Of a DNA stretch of 64,000 nucleotides, positions 38,258 through 47,527 are shown piece after piece. Under the pieces are notes generated by a model that made no database searches, had not been told where the DNA came from, and was given only the letters and a program-made list of their open reading frames with translations. Source of the DNA: Vreelandella arcis (GTDB lineage: Bacteria > Pseudomonadota > Gammaproteobacteria > Pseudomonadales > Halomonadaceae). The stretch is taken from contig NZ_FNII01000007.1 of NCBI RefSeq assembly GCF_900103865.1, positions 202,127 to 266,126 on the forward strand, written 5' to 3'. Numbering within the stretch: the stretch's first letter is position 1; every line of letters begins with the position of its first letter. The translations under genes and the position numbers were made by a program.

Positions 38258-39142
38258 ATGGACATTACTTGGTACAGAGACTTTCTAGCGCTTGCCGAAA
38301 CGGGCAAGTTCACAGCTGCGGCGCGCTTGAGAAAATGCTCGCAATCGACATTGAGCCGCCGGATTCGGTTGCTGGAAACTCACCTGACCACGCAGTTGCT
38401 TGATCGACGCACCACGCCTATCCGGCTAACTCCCTCCGGCGATGCGCTCATTCCGGTAGCGTCTGAGTTGGTGAGGCTGTCCCAAGAATGCGAACAGAGT
38501 GTAAGGGTCATTAACCGCCCTTTGACCTTCGCTTCGTTGCACACGCTTGCTTGTAACTTCTTCCCTCAATGGATCTCTAAATATTCCTCTTTGGACGAAC
38601 CGTTATTTACGCGGATCGATACCGGCCATAAGAGTACCGAAAATTATTACATGTCGTTAATGTCGGGGCGGAGCGATTTCATTCTGTTCTACCGTGATAC
38701 AGAGTCGGAGCGATATTTTCAACGCGATGATTTCGAGGTGCTATCGTTAGGACAAGAAGAGTTGTATTGGGTGGGAACACAAGAGATGGCCGAGCTGTGC
38801 GAAAGCTCACAAAAGACTATCCCTTGGCTTACCTATGCACGTTCGGCGCAACTACATGAGTTATCGCGTTCCCAGGTGGCGCGCCATCCTGAGCCGAGCC
38901 GTTTAAAGCGGGTTTTCGAAGCCACGGTGTCGGAAGCACTCAAACCTATGGTCGCGTTAGGGCAGGGTATCGCCTGCATGCCCCATAGCATGATTGCTTC
39001 GATGATTGATGAAGGCCACTTGGTTAGACTATATCCCGAGATGCCCTCAGAACATGTGGAGATAATTCTGGTCAGGTGGCTAGGAAATAGAAACGCTGCA
39101 GCCGATGCTTTCTGGAAATGCCTTGCCAGTGAGCAATCTTAA
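38258..39142 (+). CDS. LysR-family regulator (divergent from aap operon)
   Basis: 294 aa from ATG 38258, with a GGAG ribosome site 6 bases upstream (TTG 38243 is rejected). DNA-binding motif FLALAETGKFTAAARLRKCSQSTLSRRIRLLE; the effector domain starts near residue 90 and is of the HypT-like type, with TLACNFFPQWI and a C-terminal GIACMPHSMI motif. Probably regulates aapJQMP-iaaA. Similar in build to the LysR at 51199, which carries the matching motif SPHIMAAIFFPHWMPRL. Confidence 0.88.
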   Translation: MDITWYRDFLALAETGKFTAAARLRKCSQSTLSRRIRLLETHLTTQLLDRRTTPIRLTPSGDALIPVASELVRLSQECEQSVRVINRPLTFASLHTLACNFFPQWISKYSSLDEPLFTRIDTGHKSTENYYMSLMSGRSDFILFYRDTESERYFQRDDFEVLSLGQEELYWVGTQEMAELCESSQKTIPWLTYARSAQLHELSRSQVARHPEPSRLKRVFEATVSEALKPMVALGQGIACMPHSMIASMIDEGHLVRLYPEMPSEHVEIILVRWLGNRNAAADAFWKCLASEQS

Positions 39143-39365
39143 TGTGGAATGTGGCCGGTTAGCTCGATTATGTTCTCTTCTGAAGGTATCCCTTAGAGCA
39201 AACTGTGCAGCCTGTTTTTAGGGGTAAAGGGGCGGATGATAGCTGATCAGCCCTACACGAAATCCATTCATGCTTTCGGGAGCAACAGATGGAGAGTGAA
39301 CTAATTGCTATACCTAGCGTGAAGCCTATCTCTTAAATAGCGTATTGGAGCAGCTTTAAGTGACT

Positions 39366-40268
39366 TCAAAACACCCCGCCATCCAACTCCCGCTTAAGCC
39401 ATTCCGCCAGCGGTTCGCTGCGGCGCATATCTGCCTGGCTGGGTAGCCACAGGCACAACTGGGCAGGTGTTTCGATGCTGCCCCAGGGGGCGACCAGTCG
39501 ACCGCTCTTCAGGTCGTCTTCGATCAATAGCTTGGGCGCAATCGCCACGCCCAAGCCCGCCACCGCTGCTTCTATCAAATAATAAAGATGCTCGAACCCC
39601 TGGCCGTTGCTGAGCGCCTCTTCCAGTTGGGTCAGCTCAAGCCCTTGGGCGTTAGCCCACTGCGGCCACGCCTGGGGGCGCGAGGCGGTGTATAGCAGCG
39701 TGTTGGTAAACAGCGTTGCCGGCCGGGCGGAGTAGCACTGGGCCGCCAAGCGCGGGCTCGCTACCGCGCAGATGCGTTCCGGGGTTAGTTCGATCACCTG
39801 CTTGTCGGCGGGCCAGGGAGGTGCCGAAAACGCCAGACTGGCGCTGGCCTCCGTCTGCTTTTCGGGATGCTCGCTTTCGCTGACCACGACTTTCAGCTTG
39901 AGCTCGGGCAGGTCGCGGTGCAGGCGATCCAGGCGGGGGATTAACCAGCGCGCCAACAGGCTGCCCGGGCAGGCGAGGGTGAACGGCGCTTCCTCTACTT
40001 CATGCTTGAGGGAGGCGCAACTATCGCGCAGCCGCGTGAAAGCCTCGCCCACACCGTTTTGCAACCGCTCCCCGTAGGGGGTAAGCACGATCCCACGGCC
40101 AGCCTTGGCAAACAGCGCGACGCCAAAGTGTTCATCCAGGCTACGCAGCTGGCGACTAACCGCGCCGTGGGTCACGCTTAGTTCATCGGCGGCGGCAGTC
40201 ACGCTGCCCAGCCGTGCGGTGGCTTCAAAGGCGCGCAAGGCGCTGAGTGGCGGCATGCTGTGTTGCAT
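39366..40268 (-). CDS. trpI: LysR-family regulator of tryptophan synthase
   Basis: 300 aa, GcvA/TrpI-like: [40 protein letters not shown]-type helix-turn-helix and effector domain. Divergent from trpB with a 106-base gap, the arrangement known from Pseudomonas, where TrpI with indoleglycerol phosphate activates trpBA. Its 3' end also exists as a dead copy at 32401. No intergenic TrpI site was identified with certainty. Confidence 0.9.
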   Translation of the reverse strand: [300 protein letters not shown]

Positions 40269-40374
40269 TGATAGTTGATCCTAGCTCACATGTTGCTGCC
40301 ATCTTATCGATTTTTATCCCCGCCTGCCTGCGCTACTTTCATTGCATTGTTTGATAACGCATGCCGAGGTCGTG

Positions 40375-41601
40375 ATGAATAAACCCATGGATTTATCTTC
40401 CAGCTTGCCCGATGCCAACGGGCTGTTTGGCAGCTTCGGTGGCCGCTTCGTCGCCGAAACGCTGATGCCGTTGATCTTAGAGCTTCAAGACGAATACGCC
40501 ACCGCCAAAAACGATCCCGAATTCCAGCGCCAATTGGCTTATTTTCAAGGCGACTATGTAGGGCGGCCAAGCCCGCTCTACTTTGCCGAGCGGCTGACCG
40601 AGCATTTCGGCGGGGCGAGCATCTACCTCAAGCGCGAAGAGCTGAACCACACCGGCGCGCACAAAATAAACAACTGCATCGGCCAGGTGTTGCTTGCCAA
40701 GCAAATGGGTAAAAAGCGCATAATCGCCGAAACCGGTGCGGGCATGCACGGCGTGGCCACGGCCACGGTGGCGGCACGCTTTGGCCTACCGTGCGTGATC
40801 TACATGGGCACCACGGACATCGAGCGCCAGCAGACCAACGTGTTTCGCATGAAGCTGCTGGGCGCGGAAGTCATCCCCGTTACCTCGGGCACAGGCACGC
40901 TAAAAGATGCCATGAACGAAGCGTTGCGCGACTGGGTAACGAATGTCGACGACACCTTCTACATCATTGGCACCGTAGCGGGGCCACACCCGTACCCGGC
41001 CATGGTACGTGATTTTCAGGCCGTGATCGGTCATGAAACCCGAACCCAGATGCTCGAAAAGCACGGTCGCCTGCCGGACTCGTTAGTGGCCTGTATTGGC
41101 GGCGGCTCCAACGCCATGGGGCTGTTCCATCCCTTCCTGAACGATTCAGCGGTGCAGATGATTGGCGTGGAAGCGGGCGGCAAGGGCGTGAAAAGCGGCC
41201 TGCACGCGGCCAGCCTGAACGGCGGCACCCCAGGGGTTCTACACGGCAACCGCACCTACCTGCTGCAAAACGCAGACGGCCAGATCAGCGACGCCCATTC
41301 GATTTCCGCGGGGCTGGACTACCCCGGCATCGGGCCCGAACACGCCTGGCTGCACGAACAAAAACGGGTTGAGTACGTCTCCGCCACCGACGCCGAAGCG
41401 CTGGAAGCTTTCCAGATCTGCTGCCGCCAGGAGGGCATCATTCCCGCGCTGGAAACCGCCCACGCCCTGGCGGAAGTCGCCAAACGCGCGCCCACGCTGC
41501 CCCGCGAGCATCTGATGGTAGTCAACCTCAGCGGTCGCGGCGACAAGGACATGATGAGCGTCGCCCACCATCTGGGTGAACAACTCGACGAGGCATGCTA
41601 A
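40375..41601 (+). CDS. trpB: Tryptophan synthase beta chain
   Basis: 408 aa. Start ATG 40375 is preceded by GAGG; in-frame TTG at 40342 is not needed. PLP-binding Lys97 sits in [10 protein letters not shown], the phosphate-binding loop in [10 protein letters not shown], and [10 protein letters not shown] near the N-terminus is typical. It condenses indole with serine to tryptophan. It overlaps trpA at the TAATG junction. Confidence 0.97.
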   Translation: MNKPMDLSSSLPDANGLFGSFGGRFVAETLMPLILELQDEYATAKNDPEFQRQLAYFQGDYVGRPSPLYFAERLTEHFGGASIYLKREELNHTGAHKINNCIGQVLLAKQMGKKRIIAETGAGMHGVATATVAARFGLPCVIYMGTTDIERQQTNVFRMKLLGAEVIPVTSGTGTLKDAMNEALRDWVTNVDDTFYIIGTVAGPHPYPAMVRDFQAVIGHETRTQMLEKHGRLPDSLVACIGGGSNAMGLFHPFLNDSAVQMIGVEAGGKGVKSGLHAASLNGGTPGVLHGNRTYLLQNADGQISDAHSISAGLDYPGIGPEHAWLHEQKRVEYVSATDAEALEAFQICCRQEGIIPALETAHALAEVAKRAPTLPREHLMVVNLSGRGDKDMMSVAHHLGEQLDEAC

Positions 41602-42467
41602 TGATCGCCATCCAGGACAACACCATGAACGATACCGTCAATCAGGCCGTGACCCACTCATCGCGTCTTGAGCAGTGCTTTGCCACACTCAAGCAGCAAA
41701 ACCGCCCGGCGCTGGTCAGCTACCTCACCGCCGGCGACCCGGACGCTGATGCCTCCCGCCGCCTGCTGCACGGTTTGCCGGAAGCCGGGGTAGATATCAT
41801 CGAACTCGGCATGCCGTTCAGCGACCCCATGGCCGATGGCCCTGCTATACAGAAAGCCGCACTGCGTGCACTGGAAAGTGGCCAGACCCAAGCCAAGACC
41901 CTGGAAATGGTGCGTCGTTTCCGTGAGGAAAACAGCTCTACACCAATTGTGCTAATGGGCTATTACAACCCCATTTTCTGCTACGGCGTAGAGCGCTTTT
42001 TAACCGATGCGGCAAACGCCGGGGTAGACGGTCTGATCGTGGTCGACCTGCCGCCGGAACATGACGAAGAACTCTGCCAGCCAGCGGCCCGGCACGGCAT
42101 TGATTTTATTCGCCTGGCGACCCCGACCACTGATGCCAGGCGCCTGCCCAAGGTGCTGGCGAACGCCTCCGGGTTTATCTACTACGTCTCGGTGGCCGGG
42201 GTGACCGGCGGCAGCGCGCCCACGCCGGAAAGGCTGGAAAGCTCGGTGGCGCAACTGCGCGAACATACCGACCTGCCCATTGCCGTCGGCTTCGGTATTC
42301 GCACTGCCGAACAAGCCGCCACCATCGGCCGCTTCAGCGACGCCGTGGTGGTGGGCTCGGCGCTGGTCGACTGCATTGAACACGCCGCCAGCGCGGATGA
42401 TGCCGTCGAGCAGGTGCACGGCCTCGTCAGTGAACTGGCGGAAAGCGTCAGGGCGTGCCGGCAGTAG
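41601..42467 (+). CDS. trpA: Tryptophan synthase alpha chain
   Basis: 288 aa from ATG 41601, which overlaps the trpB TAA by one base (TAATG); ATG 41595 and 41625 are alternatives. Catalytic Glu and Asp are in [14 protein letters not shown], with [13 protein letters not shown] and [10 protein letters not shown] as further family motifs. It cleaves indole-3-glycerol phosphate and passes indole to TrpB. The trpBA pair is separate from other trp genes, as in pseudomonads and halomonads. Confidence 0.97.
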   Translation: MIAIQDNTMNDTVNQAVTHSSRLEQCFATLKQQNRPALVSYLTAGDPDADASRRLLHGLPEAGVDIIELGMPFSDPMADGPAIQKAALRALESGQTQAKTLEMVRRFREENSSTPIVLMGYYNPIFCYGVERFLTDAANAGVDGLIVVDLPPEHDEELCQPAARHGIDFIRLATPTTDARRLPKVLANASGFIYYVSVAGVTGGSAPTPERLESSVAQLREHTDLPIAVGFGIRTAEQAATIGRFSDAVVVGSALVDCIEHAASADDAVEQVHGLVSELAESVRACRQ

Positions 42468-42574
42468 ATAGAAAGTGATCTTATTGGGCAGCATCACATA
42501 GCAAAAAAGAGCTAATATGGCGAAAAGATAATAGTTGAGATACCTTCAGTCTGAACCATTCATGAGGTGAGACT

Positions 42575-42799
42575 ATGAACATCCAAGAGCTTGTCAGTGA
42601 AGCAGAGTCATTACCCGTTGAAGAGCGTGCAAGAGTTGTCGATGTGTTGTTGCGTAGCCTCAACTCCCCTGAGGCTGATATCGACAAGCAATGGGTCGAT
42701 GTTGCCCGCAGCCGCTTAGACGATATACGGGCGGGTAAAGTGGCTACGGTTTCAGGCGAGCAAGTATTCGCTAACCTTCGGGCAAGGCTTGAGAGATGA
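42575..42799 (+). CDS. Addiction-module antitoxin (PF09720-like), now orphan
   Basis: 74 aa. LVSEAESLPVEERARVVDVLLRSLN and the C-terminal WVDVARSRLDDIRAGKV pattern match the 'putative addiction module component' antitoxins paired with ParE/RelE toxins. Its stop overlaps the ATG of the toxin frame by 4 bases (ATGA), but that toxin is cut off after about 12 codons. The antitoxin itself looks intact. Confidence 0.87.
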   Translation: MNIQELVSEAESLPVEERARVVDVLLRSLNSPEADIDKQWVDVARSRLDDIRAGKVATVSGEQVFANLRARLER

Positions 42800-42831
42800 G
42801 TGTTCGCTTTCACCCTGAAGCGGAAGCAGAG
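42796..42831 (+). pseudogene. Truncated ParE/RelE-type toxin
   Basis: The frame starts MSVRFHPEAEAE, a typical ParE-family N-terminus, then runs into unrelated DNA (DTSGLQTF...) that soon matches a LysE remnant in reverse; the hybrid frame ends at 42912. Only about 12 of the expected 90-100 residues remain, so the toxin is inactive. Confidence 0.8.
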
Positions 42832-42861
42832 GACACAAGCGGCCTCCAGACATTCTCAACG

Positions 42862-43010
42862 CCAATTGACAACGTCACGGCGACCACAATAACCCCGCCA
42901 TTACCCAGTTGAACCCCTTCACGACCCTGGTGTGTTGAATACGCTTGCCGACGAGGTTGCCGATCATCACATAACTGCCGGCCGCGCCCGCCGCCATGGC
43001 GGATAGCCCT
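42862..43010 (-). pseudogene. 3' remnant of a LysE-family exporter gene
   Basis: The minus frame reads AAGAAGSYVMIGNLVGKRI and VVKGFNWVMAGLL, closely matching the C-terminal part of the intact exporter at 45831-46442 (SYVMIGSVVGNRI, IVKGFNWLMAGLL). The DNA also aligns. The 5' part is replaced at 43010 by the promoter-like repeat copy A. Confidence 0.87.
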
Positions 43011-43058
43011 AGCTTATGCCGGTAGCACTATGGGTGCTTGTACATAATTGCTCATCAA
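43011..43058. repeat. Promoter-like repeat, copy A
   Basis: Contains AGCTTATGCC and, at 43035-43052, TGCTTGTACATAATTGCT, followed by a diverged ATC segment. It matches copies B (47353-47434) and C (49538-49618). Here it adjoins the LysE remnant and lies upstream of the lipoprotein gene at 43106. Confidence 0.85.
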
Positions 43059-43105
43059 CTGTGCAATGATGGCCTATCGTTAGTGAACACCACCGAGGGG
43101 GCGTT

Positions 43106-44161
43106 ATGAAAAAGCTCTTTTCACTGATAATGGTGCTGGCGTTGGCCGGCTGCGCTGCCATGGAGCCGCATGCGGAGCGTGACGTCCAGCGCGACGCCGG
43201 TCTGGCCATCCAGGAGATCTACGAGCAGGCGCTGCCGACGCTGTCCGAGAACAAGCAGCGCCACTTTGCCCAGCGGCTCTACCGCCTGACGGGCGAGCAG
43301 CGCTGGCGGGCCCTCAATCGTGCCTACGGCGAGCGTCTAATTGTGCAACTCGAGGAGGACATCGTCGGCCTCGCCGAGCCCGGGTACGCGGCTGCCCGCA
43401 GCCGGACGATCGTTGCCGACTACTCCCAGAGCACGGCCAAGCAGCGCGCCCGGCGCGCCATGCTGGGTGAGTGGGGGGAGATCGCCTTCGCCCGTTCGCT
43501 GTTGTTCCGGCTGGTCCAGGCCGAGTACCACGACCTGCTGCCGGCCATTGAGAATCACGAACGGGCGCTGGGCTACCAGGCAGAGGTCGACTGGTCGACC
43601 TTCCTGACCGACCCCTCGGTGATCGGGGTCTATGCCGCTCAGGTGGCCAACTATACGTACTTCCTGCACCAGCTCGGCGTGATGGATCTGCGCCGGGAGG
43701 TGGAGGAAGCCTTCCGACGCCACTACCCGCCTGATCGAGTCGCCGAGCTCGACGACGCCGAGTACCGTAACTGGCTCTATGGCCTGACCCACTTCGTCAT
43801 CGCCGACAGCCACTACTACCAACGGAAGGTGGATCCGGAGGTACACGCCTGGGTGCTTGAAGCGCTGGAGCGGGAGACGGCCGGCATCCTGGCCCGGGCC
43901 ACGGCCGACATCCAAGCCGAGGTGGCATTGGCCTTCCTGCTTGCCGGCCGCGAGAACCACCCGCTGGTGGGCCGGGTGCGCGAGTCGCTGGTGGCGGCGG
44001 TGGATCCGGCCAGCGGCATCATCCCCTCGCCCTCGGGGGAAAAGGGGCTGGCGGGTGGTGAACACCGCAATGTTCTGGCGATCATGGTGTTACGCTGGCC
44101 GGGCCGCCTGCATCCCGGCCCCGACCTCTCGGACTCGCTTGGCTTACGCTCAGCTGAATAG
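43106..44161 (+). CDS. Predicted lipoprotein of unknown function
   Basis: 351 aa. The lipobox LALAGC places the lipidated Cys at residue 16; Ala at +2 suggests outer-membrane sorting. The mature part is helix-rich, with no motif I can assign. The stretch EEDIVGLAEPGYAAARSRTI and the late EHRNVLAIMVLRWPGRLHPGP are the most conserved-looking parts. GC content appears higher than in neighbouring genes, which may mean acquisition. The last about 12 residues (DLSDSLGLRSAE) may be a truncated or changed end. Function unknown. Confidence 0.75.
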   Translation: MKKLFSLIMVLALAGCAAMEPHAERDVQRDAGLAIQEIYEQALPTLSENKQRHFAQRLYRLTGEQRWRALNRAYGERLIVQLEEDIVGLAEPGYAAARSRTIVADYSQSTAKQRARRAMLGEWGEIAFARSLLFRLVQAEYHDLLPAIENHERALGYQAEVDWSTFLTDPSVIGVYAAQVANYTYFLHQLGVMDLRREVEEAFRRHYPPDRVAELDDAEYRNWLYGLTHFVIADSHYYQRKVDPEVHAWVLEALERETAGILARATADIQAEVALAFLLAGRENHPLVGRVRESLVAAVDPASGIIPSPSGEKGLAGGEHRNVLAIMVLRWPGRLHPGPDLSDSLGLRSAE

Positions 44162-44251
44162 ATTGGAATTGCCCCTGTGTTGGAGGCGCACGGTTGAATT
44201 ACCTCAATGTGCCTACACTGATGGGGTATCAGTTCACCATAAGGAGGTGCT

Positions 44252-44881
44252 ATGACCACGCTAGTGATTGGCGCGAACGGACAGATTGGCAAACAGTTCT
44301 GCGAGCTGGCCCAGCAGGCGGGCACGCCCATCAAGGCGATGCTGCGCAGCGACGAGCAGGTACCATGGTTCAAGGAGCGCGGCATCGACACCGTGGTTGC
44401 CGACCTGGAAGGCGACTTTGCCCACGCCTTTGAAGGCTGCGACCAGGTGGTCTTCACCGCCGGTTCAGGCCCCCACACCGGGCCGGATAAAACGCTGCTG
44501 ATTGATCTTTACGGGGCCATTCGCGCGGCGGATATCGCAAGCGAGCAGGGCCTATCGCGCTACGTGATGATCAGCGCCATGCGCGCGGAAGACCCCATGC
44601 AAGCGCCGGAAAAACTGCGCCCCTACATGGCCGCGAAGTTTGCCGCCGACGCCCACCTGCGCACCAGCGGCGTGCCCTACGCCATCCTCAAGCCCGGCCG
44701 CCTGACGGACGAACCCGCCAGCCAGCAGTTTGCGGATTCCCTGGATGAAGCGGGCGATAACCAGATATCCCGCGCCAACGTCGCCCACGCGCTGCTGCAT
44801 ACCGTGCAAAACGCCAACATCACCAACCAGGAATTCATGCTGCTGGACGGTAAGCGACCGATAGGTGAGATCATCAAATAA
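44252..44881 (+). CDS. NAD(P)-binding SDR-like protein (YwnB/atypical SDR type)
   Basis: 209 aa. N-terminal Rossmann loop VIGANGQIGK, then VVADLEGDFAHAFEGCDQVVFTAGSGPHTG, RYVMISAMRAEDP and ILKPGRLTDEP, the pattern of atypical SDRs in the NAD(P)H-binding PF13460 group. A strong AAGGAGG ribosome site precedes ATG 44252. Often stress- or quinone-related, but no substrate is known. A dead 5' copy lies at 25274. Confidence 0.88.
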   Translation: MTTLVIGANGQIGKQFCELAQQAGTPIKAMLRSDEQVPWFKERGIDTVVADLEGDFAHAFEGCDQVVFTAGSGPHTGPDKTLLIDLYGAIRAADIASEQGLSRYVMISAMRAEDPMQAPEKLRPYMAAKFAADAHLRTSGVPYAILKPGRLTDEPASQQFADSLDEAGDNQISRANVAHALLHTVQNANITNQEFMLLDGKRPIGEIIK

Positions 44882-45024
44882 CCATCGCCGCAGGCATTGC
44901 CCGTCTAATAACCAACACGCCGCCGCCCTGAGTCGCTTTCTCGATACAAGGGTGGCGGCGTTGCGTTATGGTCTCTGTTACCGCAGGAAGCCACCATCCA
45001 AGTTCTGACAACTCGAGAAACTCG

Positions 45025-45354
45025 ATGAAAAAGCTATTATCACTGTTAGTCGTGCTCGCGCTGGGCTATGCCGGGCTCTATGTTTATTACGGCGTGACTG
45101 TGAAGCAGGAAGCGCAAAAGCAGCTGGATGACCGTGGCCTTTCCTCCATCAGCGTGGATAACGTCGAGTATGGCCTGCTGGCGCCCATCAGCACCTCCGC
45201 GAACATCACCATGACCGTCGCGTACCGCGGCGCTGAGGTGGCACTGGATTTAGCAGTGCAAGGGCACCCGGTATTTTCAGACGAGGTAAGCGTCGAATTC
45301 GACGGCCTTCAGGCGCTGCGCCTGGGCATCGGCTTCGGACAGGGCGACGATTAA
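45025..45354 (+). CDS. Small membrane-anchored protein of unknown function
   Basis: 109 aa from ATG 45025, with a start-proximal hydrophobic segment (LLSLLVVLALGYAGLYVYYG), either an uncleaved anchor or a signal sequence. The remainder (YGLLAPISTSANITMTVAYRG...) has beta-strand character. No family recognised. The N-terminus MKKLLSLLVVLAL resembles that of the lipoprotein at 43106 but lacks a lipobox. Confidence 0.65.
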   Translation: MKKLLSLLVVLALGYAGLYVYYGVTVKQEAQKQLDDRGLSSISVDNVEYGLLAPISTSANITMTVAYRGAEVALDLAVQGHPVFSDEVSVEFDGLQALRLGIGFGQGDD

Positions 45355-45397
45355 AAAAGCCGTATTAAAAAGCACAACAAAAACAAAGGAGCAGGGC

Positions 45398-45757
45398 ATG
45401 AACCAACATGAAACGCTCAACTACGTCGAGTTCGCCGCCAAGGACTTGAACGCCACCAAAGCCTTCTTCTCAGCCGTGTTTGGCTGGGAGTTTACCGATT
45501 ACGGCCCCGAATACACCGCGTTTGCCAGTCAGGGGCTGGACGGCGGCTTCTACCAGGGGGACGCCTGCAGTCGCACCGCCAACGGCGCTGCCCTGCTGGT
45601 GTTCTACAGCGAACACCTGGAAGCCACCTACAACAAGGTGGTGGACCACGGCGGCGAGGTCATAAAGCCGATTTTCGAGTTCCCCGGAGGCTTTCGCTTT
45701 CACTTCATCGAACCCAGCGGCAATGAGTTTGCCGTTTGGTCAGAGACGCGCGCCTAA
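45398..45757 (+). CDS. VOC-family (glyoxalase/bleomycin-resistance-like) protein
   Basis: 119 aa. LNYVEFAAKDLNATKAFFSAVFGWEFTDYG is the first beta-alpha-beta-beta-beta unit and FRFHFIEPSGNEFAVWSE the last, with a conserved Glu metal ligand. An AAGGAG site precedes ATG 45398. Substrate unknown. Confidence 0.88.
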   Translation: MNQHETLNYVEFAAKDLNATKAFFSAVFGWEFTDYGPEYTAFASQGLDGGFYQGDACSRTANGAALLVFYSEHLEATYNKVVDHGGEVIKPIFEFPGGFRFHFIEPSGNEFAVWSETRA

Positions 45758-45830
45758 CGCCTACCTTCGGGCTGATTGATATTGAGCCGGTTGATAATGA
45801 ACAGTAGGAACGCGTTATCAAACAATCAAG

Positions 45831-46442
45831 CTAGGCAGTAGACGTGAGCGGTAACCAAACGTGCTCATAACCAATCGATAACGCCACGGCGACAAGCAAC
45901 CCTGCCATCAGCCAATTGAAGCCCTTAACGATTCCTGGGTTTTTAATACGATTGCCTACCACGCTGCCGATCATCACATAACTGCCGGGTGCGCCTGCGG
46001 CTAGCATCGCCAGCCCGAACGCCCAAACCACTAAGCTAAGCCCATGAATGTCAGCGGCAGGAAACTGCAGTGTGGCGATGGGCAGGGTGGCCACAATGGC
46101 TTTGGGGTTAAGCAACTGCATGATGAGCCCGTCTCGAAAACTTAACAGCCGAGGGACGTTATCCGGCTTGTTTAAATCAATGTTTGAACGGGCAATTTTG
46201 CTCGCGAGATAAACAATATAGCCACAGCCCAAAGCACTCACCACAAGCAGTGCTTCATCGTTAATCCAAGCAGCCCCCACCCAGCCCAATACCAATAAGT
46301 AAACCAGCATGGCGGTGCCCACGCCCAGGCAAAATCCTACCGATTGTTTGGCGCGACCATTGATGCCAATATTCAGGCCAAGCAGATTCACAGGCCCAGG
46401 CGAATACATAGCGCCTAGGGCATAGGCGACGATTGCTAACAT
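45831..46442 (-). CDS. LysE-family amino-acid exporter
   Basis: 203 aa, about six hydrophobic segments. AMYSPGPVNLLGLNIGINGRAKQS near residues 11-34 is the LysE/RhtB signature, and FRDGLIMQLLNPKAIVATLP follows. Lies 79 bases downstream of an AraC regulator on the same strand, a typical regulator-exporter pair. A 3' remnant of a paralogous copy lies at 42862. Confidence 0.9.
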   Translation of the reverse strand: MLAIVAYALGAMYSPGPVNLLGLNIGINGRAKQSVGFCLGVGTAMLVYLLVLGWVGAAWINDEALLVVSALGCGYIVYLASKIARSNIDLNKPDNVPRLLSFRDGLIMQLLNPKAIVATLPIATLQFPAADIHGLSLVVWAFGLAMLAAGAPGSYVMIGSVVGNRIKNPGIVKGFNWLMAGLLVAVALSIGYEHVWLPLTSTA

Positions 46443-46521
46443 GGTGAAGCCTCTATTCTGGTACTTAGGTGTAAGGGTCTGTCCGAAAAGTCGGCGAGCG
46501 CAGCCAGTTTTCGTTCAGAGC

Positions 46522-47352
46522 CTAGCGTGCGATATCACGCTGGTACTTATGGGGCGTCATGCCATAAATGCGCTTAAAGCGACGATTGAAATGGCTGAGA
46601 TCGGCAAACCCATAACGCAAAGCGACCTCGGTCAGGGAAGCGCCTTGATCTAGCGCGGAGCGGGCTGCATTGATCCGACAATTAATCACATACTGATGCG
46701 GCGTGATGCCGTAATGCTGACGAAACAGACGCAAGAAATGGTATTTAGATAGATGCGCCGCTTGGCTGATGTCATCAAGAGAGAGATCGACGTCCAGATG
46801 GGCGTGGATATACTCTTTCGCCAAGCCCAGCAGTGCATCGGGCCGAGTGGGCACTTGATTGGGTTGAGAGACTCCGCCGAGTTGCACTGTGCGCTCGATC
46901 ACCTGATAAAGCGCGTTCTCCTGATCAATACAGCTACCGGAGTGAGAAGTGACCAAGCGCGCCAGTTCCAGAATGGCATTGCGCAGCCGTACATCCTGAA
47001 CAAGGGTGTTATTTGAGTGAAAGTCAGTCGTATGCTCGTGCCCCAGGGCATCAGCAAACAAGGGTTTAACCTGCTCGGGGTGTGCATACACCATCAGGTA
47101 ATCCAGCACGCGCTCACCGCCCGGTTGGCCGTCGTGGACTTCCTCTGGATTGAACAAAATAACGTTGCCCGGTGGGCTACGATGAAACTGCCCACCGCTG
47201 AAGAAATCCTGCCGTCCCGCCAGCGTTACGCCGAAGGCATACTCCTCGTGGGCATGGCGGTCGTAGCTGAAATCCTCAATAGCCGCGTGAAGCACCGTCA
47301 GTGTTGGCACGTGCTGGCTTTTGATGAATTGAAACCGGCTTACGTTACTCAT
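46522..47352 (-). CDS. AraC-family regulator (LysE-associated)
   Basis: 276 aa: N-terminal cupin (HAEEYAFGVTLAGRQDFFSGG-like, with YDRHAHEEYAFG) and C-terminal double helix-turn-helix (SLDDISQAAHLSKYHFLRLFRQ and SLTEVALRYGFADLSHFNRRFKR, then GMTPHKY). Its promoter region carries repeat copy B, and its first codons recur in the remnant at 49449. Probably controls the downstream LysE exporter. Confidence 0.92.
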   Translation of the reverse strand: MSNVSRFQFIKSQHVPTLTVLHAAIEDFSYDRHAHEEYAFGVTLAGRQDFFSGGQFHRSPPGNVILFNPEEVHDGQPGGERVLDYLMVYAHPEQVKPLFADALGHEHTTDFHSNNTLVQDVRLRNAILELARLVTSHSGSCIDQENALYQVIERTVQLGGVSQPNQVPTRPDALLGLAKEYIHAHLDVDLSLDDISQAAHLSKYHFLRLFRQHYGITPHQYVINCRINAARSALDQGASLTEVALRYGFADLSHFNRRFKRIYGMTPHKYQRDIAR

Positions 47353-47434
47353 GCCGCCCCCTCCTGATTAGTCACACCACCTAGCTTATGCCAACCCCGC
47401 GCCCGAATGCTTGTACATAATTGCTAATCGGCTG
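47353..47434. repeat. Promoter-like repeat, copy B (upstream of intact AraC gene)
   Basis: Conserved blocks: CCTGATTAGTCACACCACC, TAGCTTATGC and TGCTTGTACATAATTGCT (47408-47425) followed by AATCGGCTG. It immediately precedes the AraC start at 47352, so it likely holds that gene's promoter and operator. Nearly identical to copy C. Confidence 0.88.
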
Positions 47435-47527
47435 CGGGGGAAGGAGGCGAGATAACCGACAACGATGCATTGGCATCTATCGCGCTATCGAAAGGTAGCC
47501 ATGCGAAGGGATTTAGCAGTTGAACCT

